Source: Paenibacillus sp. FSL R5-0345 (lineage in GTDB: Bacteria > Bacillota > Bacilli > Paenibacillales > Paenibacillaceae). From it: DNA of 64,000 nucleotides. Within the stretch, counting starts at the first letter, position 1. Each line of letters opens with the position of its first letter. Both the position numbers and the translations under genes were made by a program. The stretch is taken from contig NZ_CP009281.1 of the NCBI RefSeq assembly GCF_000758585.1, positions 3,658,001-3,722,000 on the forward strand, given 5' to 3'. Shown one piece after another: positions 51,190 to 60,970 of this stretch. The notes below the pieces were generated by a model that saw only the letters and a list, made by a program, of their open reading frames with translations, made no database searches and was not told the origin of the DNA.

Positions 51190-52107
51190 ATGGAGTATGA
51201 ATTAAAGATCGACGTATCGCCGGTGTATGAACTGCTAGACAGTTTTATGTTATATGTAACTAGAAAATGGATCTCCAATTTGGATATTGGTTCCCACTGG
51301 ATAAGTGATGTGGAAGATCGCATTTCTTCTCATAAGGTAACAGCTTTAATGCAAGCCGCTGAGTGGCCATTTACGGATTATGATGTGCTGTATGCCTGGG
51401 TTTACATTCGAGGACCTGCAACCTCAGTGCTGCATTTCTTCGATGATCTGGATTCCGCTTCCATAGAAGAATGTTATCAGCAGATTGCTCCCCTCATTCA
51501 AGAGTTTACGATTGAAGATGCATTGCGGATCCGGAACAGCTATAGTCCACTCTTGCGTCTCTGGTACGAACAATACTTCCGCCATGTGGAGCACAAAATT
51601 TTACCGCTATTAATTGAAGATGCTTCTGAGAAAAAAATGCTTGAAAGCAAAATGGACCCCATTTCTTTAATTGAATACGCATCAGGCGGTGTAGTTTTCG
51701 AGGAGATTAAGGATCTAAAGACGATTGTATTATTGCCAACTGTTCATAATCGTCCGATTAACACCTACTGCTTCTACAAAACTATGGTGATCGTACAGTA
51801 TCCTGTAGATGTGCCTTTAGAAGACGAAAATGAACCCCCTATGGTGCTGTTGCGCATGACTAAGGCGCTTTCCGACCCCACCAGACTTCGGTTACTCCGC
51901 TATGTCGCACATGAACCAAAGTCATTGTGGGAGATGCAATCCGATCTCAATCAATCCAGAGAAATGCTCATGCACCACCTTATGATTCTACGAGTAGCCG
52001 GCTTACTCCGCATCCATCTAAGAGGTGAACAAGACGAACGCTTCAGTATTCGTCCAGATGGCGCCTCAGAGCTTCAAATGTTCCTAGAGTCTTATATTTA
52101 CCTATAG
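51190..52107 (+). CDS. ArsR-type winged-helix regulator with a large N-terminal domain
   Basis: The protein has 305 residues. The winged helix is at the C-terminus (MTKALSDPTRLRLLRYVAHEPKSLWEMQSDLNQSREMLMHHLMILRVAGLLRIHLRG, about 222-280). The first 200 residues form a helical domain of the DUF5937 type, probably a ligand or partner module. There is no metal-binding CxC, so it is not a metal sensor. It is divergent from the MFS gene across 138 bp and 36 bp upstream of a HAD phosphatase gene. Confidence 0.83.
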   Translation: MEYELKIDVSPVYELLDSFMLYVTRKWISNLDIGSHWISDVEDRISSHKVTALMQAAEWPFTDYDVLYAWVYIRGPATSVLHFFDDLDSASIEECYQQIAPLIQEFTIEDALRIRNSYSPLLRLWYEQYFRHVEHKILPLLIEDASEKKMLESKMDPISLIEYASGGVVFEEIKDLKTIVLLPTVHNRPINTYCFYKTMVIVQYPVDVPLEDENEPPMVLLRMTKALSDPTRLRLLRYVAHEPKSLWEMQSDLNQSREMLMHHLMILRVAGLLRIHLRGEQDERFSIRPDGASELQMFLESYIYL

Positions 52108-52143
52108 ACCACTATACAGATACAGATCCAAGGAGTGAGAGAT

Positions 52144-52890
52144 ATGAAATACATGACACAACAGGTGATTTTCGATCTAGATGATACACTGGTTCACTGC
52201 AATAAATACTTCGATTTGATTTTAGGGCAATATTTTGAGCTGATGACAGATTGGTTTAATGAATTTGGACCGAGCACGAGTGAATTACGCAACAAACAAA
52301 TAGAAATTGATGTGCACACGGTCAACACAAGTGGTCTTGCCAGCGATAATTTCCCTAAATCCCTAATCGCTACCTACCGTTATTTTTGTGCTAAATATAA
52401 TCGCCCGACAGACCGTTTTCAAGAACAGCAATTACACAAGCTCGGACTAAGTGTCTACGACCAAGAAATCGAAGCTTATCCCGGCATGGTTGAAACGCTC
52501 GATACGTTGAAGCAGGACGGTCACCATTTATTCCTGTACACAGGTGGAGACGATACGATCCAACAACGTAAGATAGAGCAAATGAAGCTGGATGCTTACT
52601 TTGATGATCGGATCTATATTCGTCAACATAAAAATGTTGAGGCACTTGAAAATATTTTGACTACACAAGGGTTTGACCGCAAACGTACCTGGATGATTGG
52701 TAACTCGTTACGTACAGATGTACTCCCAGCAGTGACCGCAGGCATTAACAGCATCTATCTAAAGCAGCAGAATGAATGGAGTTACAACCTTATAGAACTG
52801 GAGCAAGAGATGCAACAAGCTGTGAAGACCATTTCCTCCATCCATGAGGTGCCTCCTGTTATTCGTACAGCTACCCTGCAGAAACTCTAG
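52144..52890 (+). CDS. HAD-superfamily hydrolase
   Basis: The protein has about 248 residues. The catalytic motif FDLDDTLVH has nucleophile Asp11 and acid/base Asp13. Motif II is LYTGGDD (Thr), motif III Lys is in QHKN, and motif IV is WMIGNSLRTDVLPAVTAG. A helical C1-type cap lies between about 25 and 95. It is a small-molecule phosphatase of unknown substrate. The ATG at 52144 is eight bases behind AAGGAG. A GTG at 52135 overlaps that site. It may be co-transcribed with the ArsR gene. Confidence 0.88.
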   Translation: MKYMTQQVIFDLDDTLVHCNKYFDLILGQYFELMTDWFNEFGPSTSELRNKQIEIDVHTVNTSGLASDNFPKSLIATYRYFCAKYNRPTDRFQEQQLHKLGLSVYDQEIEAYPGMVETLDTLKQDGHHLFLYTGGDDTIQQRKIEQMKLDAYFDDRIYIRQHKNVEALENILTTQGFDRKRTWMIGNSLRTDVLPAVTAGINSIYLKQQNEWSYNLIELEQEMQQAVKTISSIHEVPPVIRTATLQKL

Positions 52891-52993
52891 GTGCTGCGTA
52901 AACTTAGACATTGTTACAAATGACATATCCACTCTATCTCTAGGATGATTATACTATTTTTGTATAATTCCCATATGAGGTAGGAGATGAGAT

Positions 52994-53719
52994 ATGAACA
53001 AGAACGTTAAGTCCAACCATTCTCGAACTAACAAACCAATGCTTCCCATGCTCTTAGGCGTAATAGTAGTAATCCTTGTCGCTGTTATTGTCTTTATTCT
53101 GAATGACAAGACGGACAGTACTGAGGGACTACCTAACTACACCGATGTGAAGGGGAGCATTGTTGTTGACGGGCTGAAATATGAAAAGCAACCTCATCTT
53201 GGTAGTCCTGATGCCAAAATCAAAGTTATCGAATTCGCAGATTTCAAATGTCCCGCCTGCAAAAATTGGACAGAGAAATATCTGGATACTTTTGTTAAGG
53301 ACTATGTGGAGACCGGAAAAGTTGAACTCTTCTTCATGAACTTTGCCTTCTTGGATCGAGATTCCTATCTAGCGGCAAGTGCAGGTGAAGCCATCTATAA
53401 GCAAAGCAACGAGAAGTTCTGGGAATACCTCCATAAGCTATATGCCAATCAAGGTGATGAGAGCAAAATATGGGCCACACAGAAGTTCATTCTAAATTTC
53501 GTCAAAGATAACATTGAAGGCATTGATTATGCACAATTCGAGACAGATCTCAAGAATCATACCTACATGTTCGACGTCAAAGAAGACTTCAAAATTGCGG
53601 GATCCTACGGGGTTAATGGTACACCTAAATTTATGGTAAATGGTGCCCTACTTCCAGACTCCTCCTATGAAGGGCTAACTGCAGCGATTGAAGCGCAATT
53701 AGCTAAAGCTACTGAATAA
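52994..53719 (+). CDS. membrane-anchored DsbA/BdbD-like thiol-disulfide oxidoreductase
   Basis: The protein has 241 residues. One N-terminal membrane helix (about 17-37) anchors an external thioredoxin-fold domain with redox motif CPAC (Cys86 and Cys89), the inserted helical domain of DsbA, and the cis-Pro loop GVNGTPKFMV. It should oxidise or isomerise disulfides of exported proteins, probably with a BdbC-type quinone partner that is not in this window. ATG follows GAGATG-rich sequence with AGGAG about ten bases upstream. A terminator follows. Confidence 0.88.
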   Translation: MNKNVKSNHSRTNKPMLPMLLGVIVVILVAVIVFILNDKTDSTEGLPNYTDVKGSIVVDGLKYEKQPHLGSPDAKIKVIEFADFKCPACKNWTEKYLDTFVKDYVETGKVELFFMNFAFLDRDSYLAASAGEAIYKQSNEKFWEYLHKLYANQGDESKIWATQKFILNFVKDNIEGIDYAQFETDLKNHTYMFDVKEDFKIAGSYGVNGTPKFMVNGALLPDSSYEGLTAAIEAQLAKATE

Positions 53720-53728
53720 TTAGCGAAT

Positions 53729-53778
53729 AAAAAAGGTGTCTCTGCCACGTATCCAACATGGCTGAAGACACCTTTTTG
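53729..53778 (+). terminator. terminator of the DsbA-like gene, probably bidirectional
   Basis: AAAAAAGGTGTCT (53729-53741) pairs with AGACACCTTTTT (53766-53777), with an extra GCCA/TGGC pairing inside the loop. It lies between convergent genes. Confidence 0.85.
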
Positions 53779-53803
53779 CCGTACATAGATTCTTTCCCAT
53801 CGG

Positions 53804-56059
53804 CTATGACTCTACTGCTAGTTGGCCCGTATCCATATTCTGAAGCACTAATTTGCCTTCAAGTGGCGTACCGTCTTCGCTGGTTAGCTTTAGCTTGCCC
53901 GTCCGACCTTTCTCAATCAAGGCTTTCACTTGCGCATCCGTGAGTGTACGACCATGGTTCTCTTTCCAGATCACGAATTTGCAGCCCTCCTTGTAATGAG
54001 AGCAGCCGTAGCCTTTTTTACCCATAAAAATCATACCGCCGCAGCCGGGACGTGGACAGTTTCCGATAATTTTAGGCCCTGAATTTACAGCTTCCGCTTC
54101 GCTACTTGCCTTACGTTTTCGCGGTGCCGCAGGTTTTTCAGTGGTTTTACGGGTTGTGCTTGCACCGCCTCGACCTTTAGCACCTGTATTGACAGAAGGC
54201 GTCTCCCCTTCAAAAGAGGTTTTGGACGCCCGAGATTGTACTCGTACTTTATCGACGATCATACAAGCGAATCTTTTTACATTCTCCATAAACTGTCCGT
54301 CCGACGCCGTTCCTCTGGAGATTTCGTTCAAGCGACGCTCCCATTGTCCGGTCATTTCAGGCGAAGTTAACAGCTCAATGCCCGCTCCACGTATCAGCTC
54401 AATAGCTGTGCGTCCTTTTTGCGTGATGGCAATTTTTTTACCTTGCATTTCAATATATCCTACATTCTTAAGCCGTTCTATAGTTGCTGCGCGGGTAGCC
54501 GGAGTTCCTAGCCCTGAATCCTTCATGGCATCGCGAAGCTCTTCATCCTCAATCTGCTTGCCCGCACTTTCCATCGCTCTTAGCAGCGTACCTTCTGTAT
54601 AGTGCTTTGGTGGCTGTGTATCTTTCTCTTTAACGACAGCATCACTACAGATCACTTCATCTGCTGGAGCGATAGCGAACGGTTCATTCACTTCAATTTC
54701 TTCGTCTTCCTCATCATCCTTGTTTTTACCTTTAGACGACTTGGCTTTATCCTTTTTCTGGTCGGCATAAATGACCTTCCAACCTAGGCTTAACAATTCC
54801 TTGACTGTGGTTTTAAACTTTTCGTCTTCTACCTCGGTCATCACGGTATGCACTTTATACTCCGCTGCCGGATAAAACTGAGACAAAAAGCGCCGTACAA
54901 TCAAATCATACAGCTTTCCCTCATCTACACTAAGTCCTGATGCTTTACGATATGTAGGCAAAATCGCGTGGTGATCCTCGACCTTCGAGGGGTTACAGAT
55001 GAATTTATTCCCTTTATGAACCAGATTGCGATTCGCACCCTTCACCCATTCATCATAAGCCGTCCCTTGCAGCGCTGATAAGGTCTTATGCATCTCAGGA
55101 ATATTCTGTTCGGTAACATAGTTGGAGTTCGTCCGCGGATAAGAGATCACCTTATGCTTTTCATATAATGCTTGAGCAATATCGAGCGTCTTTTTTGCGG
55201 AAAATGCGTACTTTCCGTTCGCCTCCCGCTGCAGCAGCGTTAAATCATACAGCTTATTCGGATACTCTTTCGTTTCCTTGACCTCGTAGGACTCAATCCG
55301 GCCCGGTTTTCCTTTGACCTTGGCAGCTAGCGCTTCCGCCTTCTCTCCATCAGTCAGCCGATCTCCCTGCCACATCCCTTTATAGGTCATTTCATTCTGA
55401 GTAAAATGTCCCTCCACCTCAAAAAACTTAAGGGAGGAGAACGCCTCAATTGTCTTCTGACGATCGTAAATCAGCGCAAGCACGGGCGTTTGAACTCTAC
55501 CCACGGACAGCAGCACATTATGCTTTGTAGTAAAAGCACGTGATCCGTTCATACCAATGAGCCAATCCGCTTCACTGCGTGCTTTTGCCGCTTTCGTTAG
55601 ATTCTCATATTCCGATCCATCCTTCAGCTCCTGAAATCCTTTGCGAATAGTCTCTGGCGTCAAATCCGAGATCCATAGTCGCTTCACAGGATGCTCCAGC
55701 TTTAAATGGCGTTGAATAAGTGAAAAGATATGCTGCCCTTCTCGCCCCGCATCGCATGAATTCACTAAAAGGTCACTTCGTTTCGCAAGGTCTCCGATTA
55801 CCTTCAGCTGATCGATCGTCCGCGCATTAGGCACCAGTTTGAACTGGTCTGGAATAATGGGCAGATCATTAATGTTCCACTTTTTGTATTTAACATCATA
55901 AGCATCCGGCTCGGCCAAACCGATTAGATGCCCTATTGCCCACGTAATAATGTACTGCTCCCCTTCAAGATAGGAACGGTAATTTTTGGCCTTCGGTTCT
56001 ATTGCGGCGGCGATATTCCGCCCCATATCCGGTTTCTCCGCAATAATGAGTGTCTTCAA
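53804..56059 (-). CDS. topB: DNA topoisomerase III
   Basis: The 751-residue type IA topoisomerase decatenates and relaxes single-strand-containing DNA. An N-terminal Toprim domain (MKTLIIAEKPDMGRNIAAAI; Asp pair in NSCDAGREGQ near 105) precedes a core with nucleophile Tyr in VISYPRTNSNY (about 310) and GLGTPATRAATIERL. A C-terminal Topo-type zinc ribbon (GNCPRPGCGGMIFMGKKGYGCSHYKEGCKFVIW) comes near the end after a Ser/Lys-rich linker. The TTG at 56059 is nine bases behind AAGGAG. Confidence 0.94.
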   Translation of the reverse strand: MKTLIIAEKPDMGRNIAAAIEPKAKNYRSYLEGEQYIITWAIGHLIGLAEPDAYDVKYKKWNINDLPIIPDQFKLVPNARTIDQLKVIGDLAKRSDLLVNSCDAGREGQHIFSLIQRHLKLEHPVKRLWISDLTPETIRKGFQELKDGSEYENLTKAAKARSEADWLIGMNGSRAFTTKHNVLLSVGRVQTPVLALIYDRQKTIEAFSSLKFFEVEGHFTQNEMTYKGMWQGDRLTDGEKAEALAAKVKGKPGRIESYEVKETKEYPNKLYDLTLLQREANGKYAFSAKKTLDIAQALYEKHKVISYPRTNSNYVTEQNIPEMHKTLSALQGTAYDEWVKGANRNLVHKGNKFICNPSKVEDHHAILPTYRKASGLSVDEGKLYDLIVRRFLSQFYPAAEYKVHTVMTEVEDEKFKTTVKELLSLGWKVIYADQKKDKAKSSKGKNKDDEEDEEIEVNEPFAIAPADEVICSDAVVKEKDTQPPKHYTEGTLLRAMESAGKQIEDEELRDAMKDSGLGTPATRAATIERLKNVGYIEMQGKKIAITQKGRTAIELIRGAGIELLTSPEMTGQWERRLNEISRGTASDGQFMENVKRFACMIVDKVRVQSRASKTSFEGETPSVNTGAKGRGGASTTRKTTEKPAAPRKRKASSEAEAVNSGPKIIGNCPRPGCGGMIFMGKKGYGCSHYKEGCKFVIWKENHGRTLTDAQVKALIEKGRTGKLKLTSEDGTPLEGKLVLQNMDTGQLAVES

Positions 56060-56242
56060 AAACAATCGCTCCTTACCTTTTCGTTCTTAAGTCCAAAATG
56101 CGTCCAGTATTCTATTATAACATTAACCTCGGATTTTTTTAATGGATAGGTTAGAAGGCTATTAAAATTCAGACTTCACTTAGTCTTTTCTATGAATTAG
56201 AATAGTTTGGTAAACTGAATTATAAATCGGAGGAATGAAACC

Positions 56243-57106
56243 GTGCCCGAGAATCACAAATTCACAGAACCTTTTACGGACAGAAACGGCCACTATCTTA
56301 AAGCAGAATGTGAGAACTGCTTCGGTTTGTGCTGTGCCGCCTTGCCTTTTTCAGCTTCAGTTGATTTTGCTATGGATAAAGCAGCCGGCCAGCCGTGTCA
56401 TAACCTACAATCAGACTTTCGCTGTGGTGTACATACAGATTTAAGAACACTAGGATTTCGTGGTTGTACGGTATATGACTGTTTTGGCGCTGGGCAAAAG
56501 CTCTCTCAGGTTACATATACTGGTGAGGACTGGCGAACGAATCCAAAAACTGCGAAGCAAATGTTCGAGGTATTTCCGGCCATGTGGCATTTACACGAAT
56601 TGTTATGGTATCTAAACGAATCTTTAAACTTAGAAGTCACCCATACTATCCATGTTGAGCTGCAAGCAGCACTCGATGAGACGGAACAACTCACTTTACT
56701 TAACCCTGAATCCCTACTAAAAGTAAATGTTGACGCTCATCGAGCAAAAATAAATCTGTTGCTGCTGCAAGTCAGTGAACTTGTACGTACTGAAGCTCGC
56801 CGTAAACTAAAAAAATCTTCGAGAACTTTCAGCCGGGGTGCCGATCTTATTGGTGCTAACCTCAAAGGTGCTGATCTCAGAGGCGCCAACTTACGTGGAG
56901 CCTATTTAATTGCTGCAGATCTTAGAGATGCTGATCTTAGAGGTGCCGATCTCATAGGAGCAGATTTCCGTGATACTGACCTTAGAGGCGCTAATCTAAC
57001 TGAAAGTATTTTTCTAACTCAAGCTCAGATTAATGCGGCGAAAGGCGATGACTATACAAAATTACCGCCAGCACTCTCCCGCCCTGAACAATGGTATTCG
57101 GTTTGA
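56243..57106 (+). CDS. Cys-rich domain fused to pentapeptide repeats
   Basis: The protein has 287 residues. The N-terminal 80 residues carry a dense Cys cluster (ECENCFGLCCAALPF, QPCHNL, FRCGVH, GCTVYDCFGAGQ) suited to binding zinc or iron. A helical middle (about 95-195) follows. About ten pentapeptide repeats A(D/N)L-x-G from RGADLIGANLKGADLRGANLRG end near 265 and would form a short right-handed beta-helix. The GTG start is nine bases behind GGAGG. The domain pairing recurs in other bacteria to my knowledge, but its function is unknown. It could be a DNA mimic, as pentapeptide proteins sometimes are, but that is speculation. Confidence 0.82.
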   Translation: MPENHKFTEPFTDRNGHYLKAECENCFGLCCAALPFSASVDFAMDKAAGQPCHNLQSDFRCGVHTDLRTLGFRGCTVYDCFGAGQKLSQVTYTGEDWRTNPKTAKQMFEVFPAMWHLHELLWYLNESLNLEVTHTIHVELQAALDETEQLTLLNPESLLKVNVDAHRAKINLLLLQVSELVRTEARRKLKKSSRTFSRGADLIGANLKGADLRGANLRGAYLIAADLRDADLRGADLIGADFRDTDLRGANLTESIFLTQAQINAAKGDDYTKLPPALSRPEQWYSV

Positions 57107-57116
57107 GTTATAGAAA

Positions 57117-58829
57117 TTAATTCAGCTGTGAAAAGATCGCTTGGATACGAGTAACTGCTTCGACTAACTCTAGGACCTCTTTTCCTGCTGTGTTTCTTTC
57201 TAGATACTCCACCCTTCCCTGTGTTGCTTCCTTACCAACCACTAGCGTTACAGGTATACCAATCAAGCTTGAATCCTTAAATTTAACGCCAGCACGTTCA
57301 TCCCTATCATCCAGCAGCGTCTCAATACCGAGCTTAGTAAGCTGAACATATAGATCCTCTGCAACTGCCAGTTGCTCCGAGTCCTTAAGAGACATTATCA
57401 AAATATGAACCTGATAAGGTGCCAATGCAACTGGCCACATGATTCCTTGATCATCATGATTCTGTTCTACAATCGCGGACAATAGACGTGAGATCCCAAT
57501 TCCATAACAACCCATGATCATAGGCTGACTTTTGCCAGAACGATCTAAAAAGGAAGCTCCAAGCTTCTCACTATATCTGGTACCTAATTTAAAGACATGC
57601 CCAACTTCTATTCCTTGTTGAAAATGAAGCACGCCATCCTCGCATTGTGGACAAGCTTCACCTTCTGCTACATTGCGGAAATCCCCCACATGTTCAAGCC
57701 CAAAATCTCTACCCGGTACAACATTACGGAAGTGATAATCTTTTTCTCCTGCTCCCGCAATCCCCTGGGTCATTCCAGACACTGTAGCATCAACTAGTAC
57801 AGGTAGTGTCAAACCCACCGGCCCCACAAACCCACTCTCTACACCCGTTAAGGATTTCACAGCATCATAGTCAGCAAGCTTAATCTCCGTCGCACCTAAA
57901 TATTTACTCACTTTTATCTCATTTACTTCATGATCTCCTCGAACCACTACAGCAAAGAATTGTCCGTTTCCTTCATAAATTAGTGTCTTCATCACTTGTT
58001 CTGGCTGGATATCCATTTCCTGCTCTAATTGATCAATAGTACGAAGATCAGGGGTGTGGAATTTCTCTAACACAGATAATTCGAAGTTCATTTCTTTCTT
58101 ATTAGACTGTATGGCTTCTGCCTGTTCCAGATTCGCTGCGTAATCACAAGAAGAACAAACAGCAACCGTATCCTCCCCGATATCAGCCAGTGCCATAAAT
58201 TCATGGCTGCCCCCTTCTCCGCCAATTGCACCAGAATCTGCATGAACAGCTCTGAACTTCAATCCACATCGCTTAAATATCCGGTGATAAGCATCGAACA
58301 TTTGGTGGTATGATTTATCAAGTCCTTCTGAGCTTATGTCAAAAGAGTACGCATCCTTCATCAAGAACTCTCTACCTCTTAGCAATCCAGAACGTGGTCG
58401 CCGTTCATCTCGAAACTTAGTCTGAATTTGATACACGGTAACAGGAAGCTTACGATAGGAGCTGATCTCATTCCGCACAAGTGTGGTTACTACTTCTTCA
58501 TGCGTTGGACCGAGAATGAATTCCCGCTCATGACGATCTTTAAAAGTCATCAACTCCTTACCATAAACATCATAACGTTCTGATTCCTTCCAAAGTTCCG
58601 CTGGCTGCATGGATGGCATTAAAATCTCCTGCGTTCCGGAATGATCCATCTCCTCTCTCACAATCGCTTCTATCTTCCGCAGAACCCGCCGTCCAAGTGG
58701 TAAATAGGTATACACTCCCGCAGCTAATTGGCGGATATACCCCGCACGCAGCAATAACTGATGACTGATTGTCTCCGCCTCCGAAGGCACCTCACGAAGA
58801 GTTGTTAATAATAAATTGCTTTGTCGCAT
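57117..58829 (-). CDS. proS: prolyl-tRNA synthetase, bacterial type with editing domain
   Basis: The 570-residue class II enzyme charges tRNA-Pro. Motif 1 is AGVYTYLPLGRRVLRKIEAIVREEMD. Motif 2 is TKFRDERRPRSGLLRGREFLMKDAYSFD (about 140-165). The INS editing domain that removes Ala-tRNA-Pro lies around 230-390 (VKSLTGVESGFVGPVGL). Motif 3 is MGCYGIGISRLLSAIVEQ, followed by the anticodon-binding domain. The start at 58829 has GGGGAGGG upstream. It is controlled by a T-box leader directly upstream. Confidence 0.96.
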   Translation of the reverse strand: MRQSNLLLTTLREVPSEAETISHQLLLRAGYIRQLAAGVYTYLPLGRRVLRKIEAIVREEMDHSGTQEILMPSMQPAELWKESERYDVYGKELMTFKDRHEREFILGPTHEEVVTTLVRNEISSYRKLPVTVYQIQTKFRDERRPRSGLLRGREFLMKDAYSFDISSEGLDKSYHQMFDAYHRIFKRCGLKFRAVHADSGAIGGEGGSHEFMALADIGEDTVAVCSSCDYAANLEQAEAIQSNKKEMNFELSVLEKFHTPDLRTIDQLEQEMDIQPEQVMKTLIYEGNGQFFAVVVRGDHEVNEIKVSKYLGATEIKLADYDAVKSLTGVESGFVGPVGLTLPVLVDATVSGMTQGIAGAGEKDYHFRNVVPGRDFGLEHVGDFRNVAEGEACPQCEDGVLHFQQGIEVGHVFKLGTRYSEKLGASFLDRSGKSQPMIMGCYGIGISRLLSAIVEQNHDDQGIMWPVALAPYQVHILIMSLKDSEQLAVAEDLYVQLTKLGIETLLDDRDERAGVKFKDSSLIGIPVTLVVGKEATQGRVEYLERNTAGKEVLELVEAVTRIQAIFSQLN

Positions 58830-58862
58830 CTTAAATACCCTCCCCAAAAATTATCTCTCTAA

Positions 58863-59110
58863 ATGCAAAAAGACACATTCGTCAGGGACGAATGTGTCGT
58901 GATACCACCCTTATTCAACTGCCAGCTCAACATACAATCCATTCTGATTTGGCAATCCTCAAATCGGATAACGGTCGATTCCGGTAGCGGGTTAGTAGAT
59001 ACTATCGCTACAGCTACCAAGGCAGGATACCACTCACACGTGTTTGAGGAACCTTTCACCCGGTGGGTTCCCTCTCTGTTCTAACGCTTCTTGAATCGTA
59101 GATCCTTGTT
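58863..59110 (-). ncRNA. T-box riboswitch leader of proS
   Basis: On the minus strand the leader shows stem I with the GGGTGAAAGGTTCC-like element (59046-59065). The conserved T-box AAGGGTGGTATCACG is at about 58898-58912. A terminator stem (58872-58883 with 58887-58898, GACACATTCGTC) runs into TTTTTG. Uncharged tRNA would pair with the T-box and favour the antiterminator. A CCT triplet in the stem I internal region fits a Pro specifier but I could not fold the RNA. Confidence 0.9.
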
Positions 59111-59140
59111 CAATGCTTTTATCATGTGAATAATGTATTT

Positions 59141-59169
59141 AATTTATAGGATACTGATATCTATGTCAA
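59141..59169 (-). promoter_or_regulatory. sigma-A promoter of the proS T-box transcript
   Basis: On the minus strand TTGACA (59169-59164) is followed after 17 bp by TAAATT (59146-59141). It lies just upstream of the leader. Confidence 0.6.
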
Positions 59170-59181
59170 GCATCGCTTTAT

Positions 59182-59226
59182 TTAAAAAACCGTTTTTCCA
59201 GCAGGTAAACTGCTTTTGAAACGGCT
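59182..59226 (-). terminator. terminator of gltD
   Basis: On the minus strand AGCCGTTTC and AAAACGGTTTTTT form the outer stem, with AGCAG/CTGCT pairing inside. It lies about 30 bp behind the gltD stop. Confidence 0.8.
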
Positions 59227-59252
59227 TATTATACAATTATTATCTTAACGTT

Positions 59253-60740
59253 TTAAACAAGAACGGTTGACCCCATCAAGTATTTATCCACTTCACGTGC
59301 AGCTTCGCGACCTTCGTTGATAGCCCAAACCACCAAGCTTTGACCGCGGCGCATATCACCAGCAGCAAATACTTTGTCTACGTTCGTATTGAATTTACCA
59401 TAACGTGCTTTCACATTTGAACGACGATCTGTCTCAAGATCAAGCTCTTGAATAATATCTTGTTCTGGGCCATCAAAGCCAATGGCAATCAGAGCAAGTT
59501 GAGCAGGATATACAGCTTCGGTGCCTGGAACCGGCTGATAGATCTTACGACCTGTCTCATCCACAATCCGGCGGATTTGGACGGTGTGAAGTTCTTTCAA
59601 ATTCCCCTCTTCATCACCAACAAATTTAGTGGTCATGATAGAGAACTCACGCGGATCATCCCCAAAAATGGCTTTGGCTTCTTCTTGCGCATAATCCAGC
59701 GTGTATACATTCGGGAATTGTGGCCAAGGATTAGCTATCGGATCACGTTGTAACGGTGCTTTTTCATGTGTACCAAATTGAGTGATACTGCTGCAGCCGT
59801 GACGAAGCGCAGTGGCAACACAGTCAGAACCTGTATCCCCACCGCCCAAGACGATCACGTCTTTACCTTCAGCGGACACATAGTTGCCATCCTCAAGGTT
59901 GGAATTCAAATAGCTCTTAATCGTACCATTTAAATAGTCCATAGCATACATTACACCCTTAAGCTCACTACCTTCAACGTTAAAGCGGCGTGCCTTAGTA
60001 GCTCCACCACACAGAACGACTGCATCATACTCATCAACAAGTTGCTGCGCAGGAATATCCTTACCAATCTCTGTATTCACTACAAAATTAATACCTTCAG
60101 CGGCTAATAAATCTACACGACGTTGCACAACTCTCTTATCGAGTTTCATAGTCGGAATGCCATATGTGAGCAGACCGCCGATGCGGTCACTGCGTTCAAA
60201 TACAGTTACAGTATGTCCAGCCTTATTAAGTTGTGCAGCTGCTGCGAGTCCAGCAGGCCCAGAGCCTACGATTGCAATCTTCTTGCCTGTACGTTTCTCT
60301 GGAGGATTAGGTACAACCCAGCCTTCTTCAAAACCTTTATCAATAATAGCTAGCTCTATGGTCTTAATGGTTACCGGCTGTCCAATTAGACCCACTGTGC
60401 AAGAGCCTTCGCAAGGAGCAGGACAAATACTCCCAGTAAACTCAGGGAAATTATTAGTCTTATGCAGGCGTTCCAATGCTTCTTTCCAGAGTCCGCGGTA
60501 CACCAAATTATTCCACTCCGGAATTAAATTGTGAACTGGACAACCTGAGGTTCCTCCAGCCATATCAATTCCTGTATGGCAATAAGGAGTTCCGCAATCC
60601 ATGCAGCGCGCTCCTTGTGTCTGAAGCTCGTCCTCGGATAAATGATGGTGGAACTCCTCCCAGTCTTTTACCCGCTGCTCAGGATCCCGATCCCCTGGGA
60701 GCTGCCGTTTATACTCCATAAAACCTGTAGGTGTAGACAT
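59253..60740 (-). CDS. gltD: glutamate synthase small subunit (GltD)
   Basis: The protein has 495 residues. It is the NADPH-oxidising flavoprotein of glutamate synthase. Fe-S cluster cysteines in GARCMDCGTPYCHTG, GCPVHN and ICPAPCEGSCTVG (about 38-110) precede the FAD motif IVGSGPAGLAAA (about 150) and the NAD(P) motif VIVLGGGDTGSDCVATALRHG (about 290). GKFNTNVDKVFAAGDMRRGQSLVVWAI is at the end. The start at 60740 has GGGGGAAA upstream. The large subunit GltB is not beside it, so GltD partners with a distant gltB or acts in another complex. Confidence 0.93.
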   Translation of the reverse strand: MSTPTGFMEYKRQLPGDRDPEQRVKDWEEFHHHLSEDELQTQGARCMDCGTPYCHTGIDMAGGTSGCPVHNLIPEWNNLVYRGLWKEALERLHKTNNFPEFTGSICPAPCEGSCTVGLIGQPVTIKTIELAIIDKGFEEGWVVPNPPEKRTGKKIAIVGSGPAGLAAAAQLNKAGHTVTVFERSDRIGGLLTYGIPTMKLDKRVVQRRVDLLAAEGINFVVNTEIGKDIPAQQLVDEYDAVVLCGGATKARRFNVEGSELKGVMYAMDYLNGTIKSYLNSNLEDGNYVSAEGKDVIVLGGGDTGSDCVATALRHGCSSITQFGTHEKAPLQRDPIANPWPQFPNVYTLDYAQEEAKAIFGDDPREFSIMTTKFVGDEEGNLKELHTVQIRRIVDETGRKIYQPVPGTEAVYPAQLALIAIGFDGPEQDIIQELDLETDRRSNVKARYGKFNTNVDKVFAAGDMRRGQSLVVWAINEGREAAREVDKYLMGSTVLV

Positions 60741-60970
60741 GTTTACGTTTCCCCCATCCGTTCTCTTCGTGTTGAAGTATAGTACATTGTAGCATATTGC
60801 GGCTTCGTATGGTCGTGAGCAGCGCAATGAAGTACCTGCACATTCTATACCTGTAGATTATCATTTCTAATTTTAATTATAGTAGCACTCATTACTTTTG
60901 CACAGTAATGGATTAATCTACTGTTTTTTTGTACTATTTCACATGTTATGTCAGAGAAAACGTTTTATTG

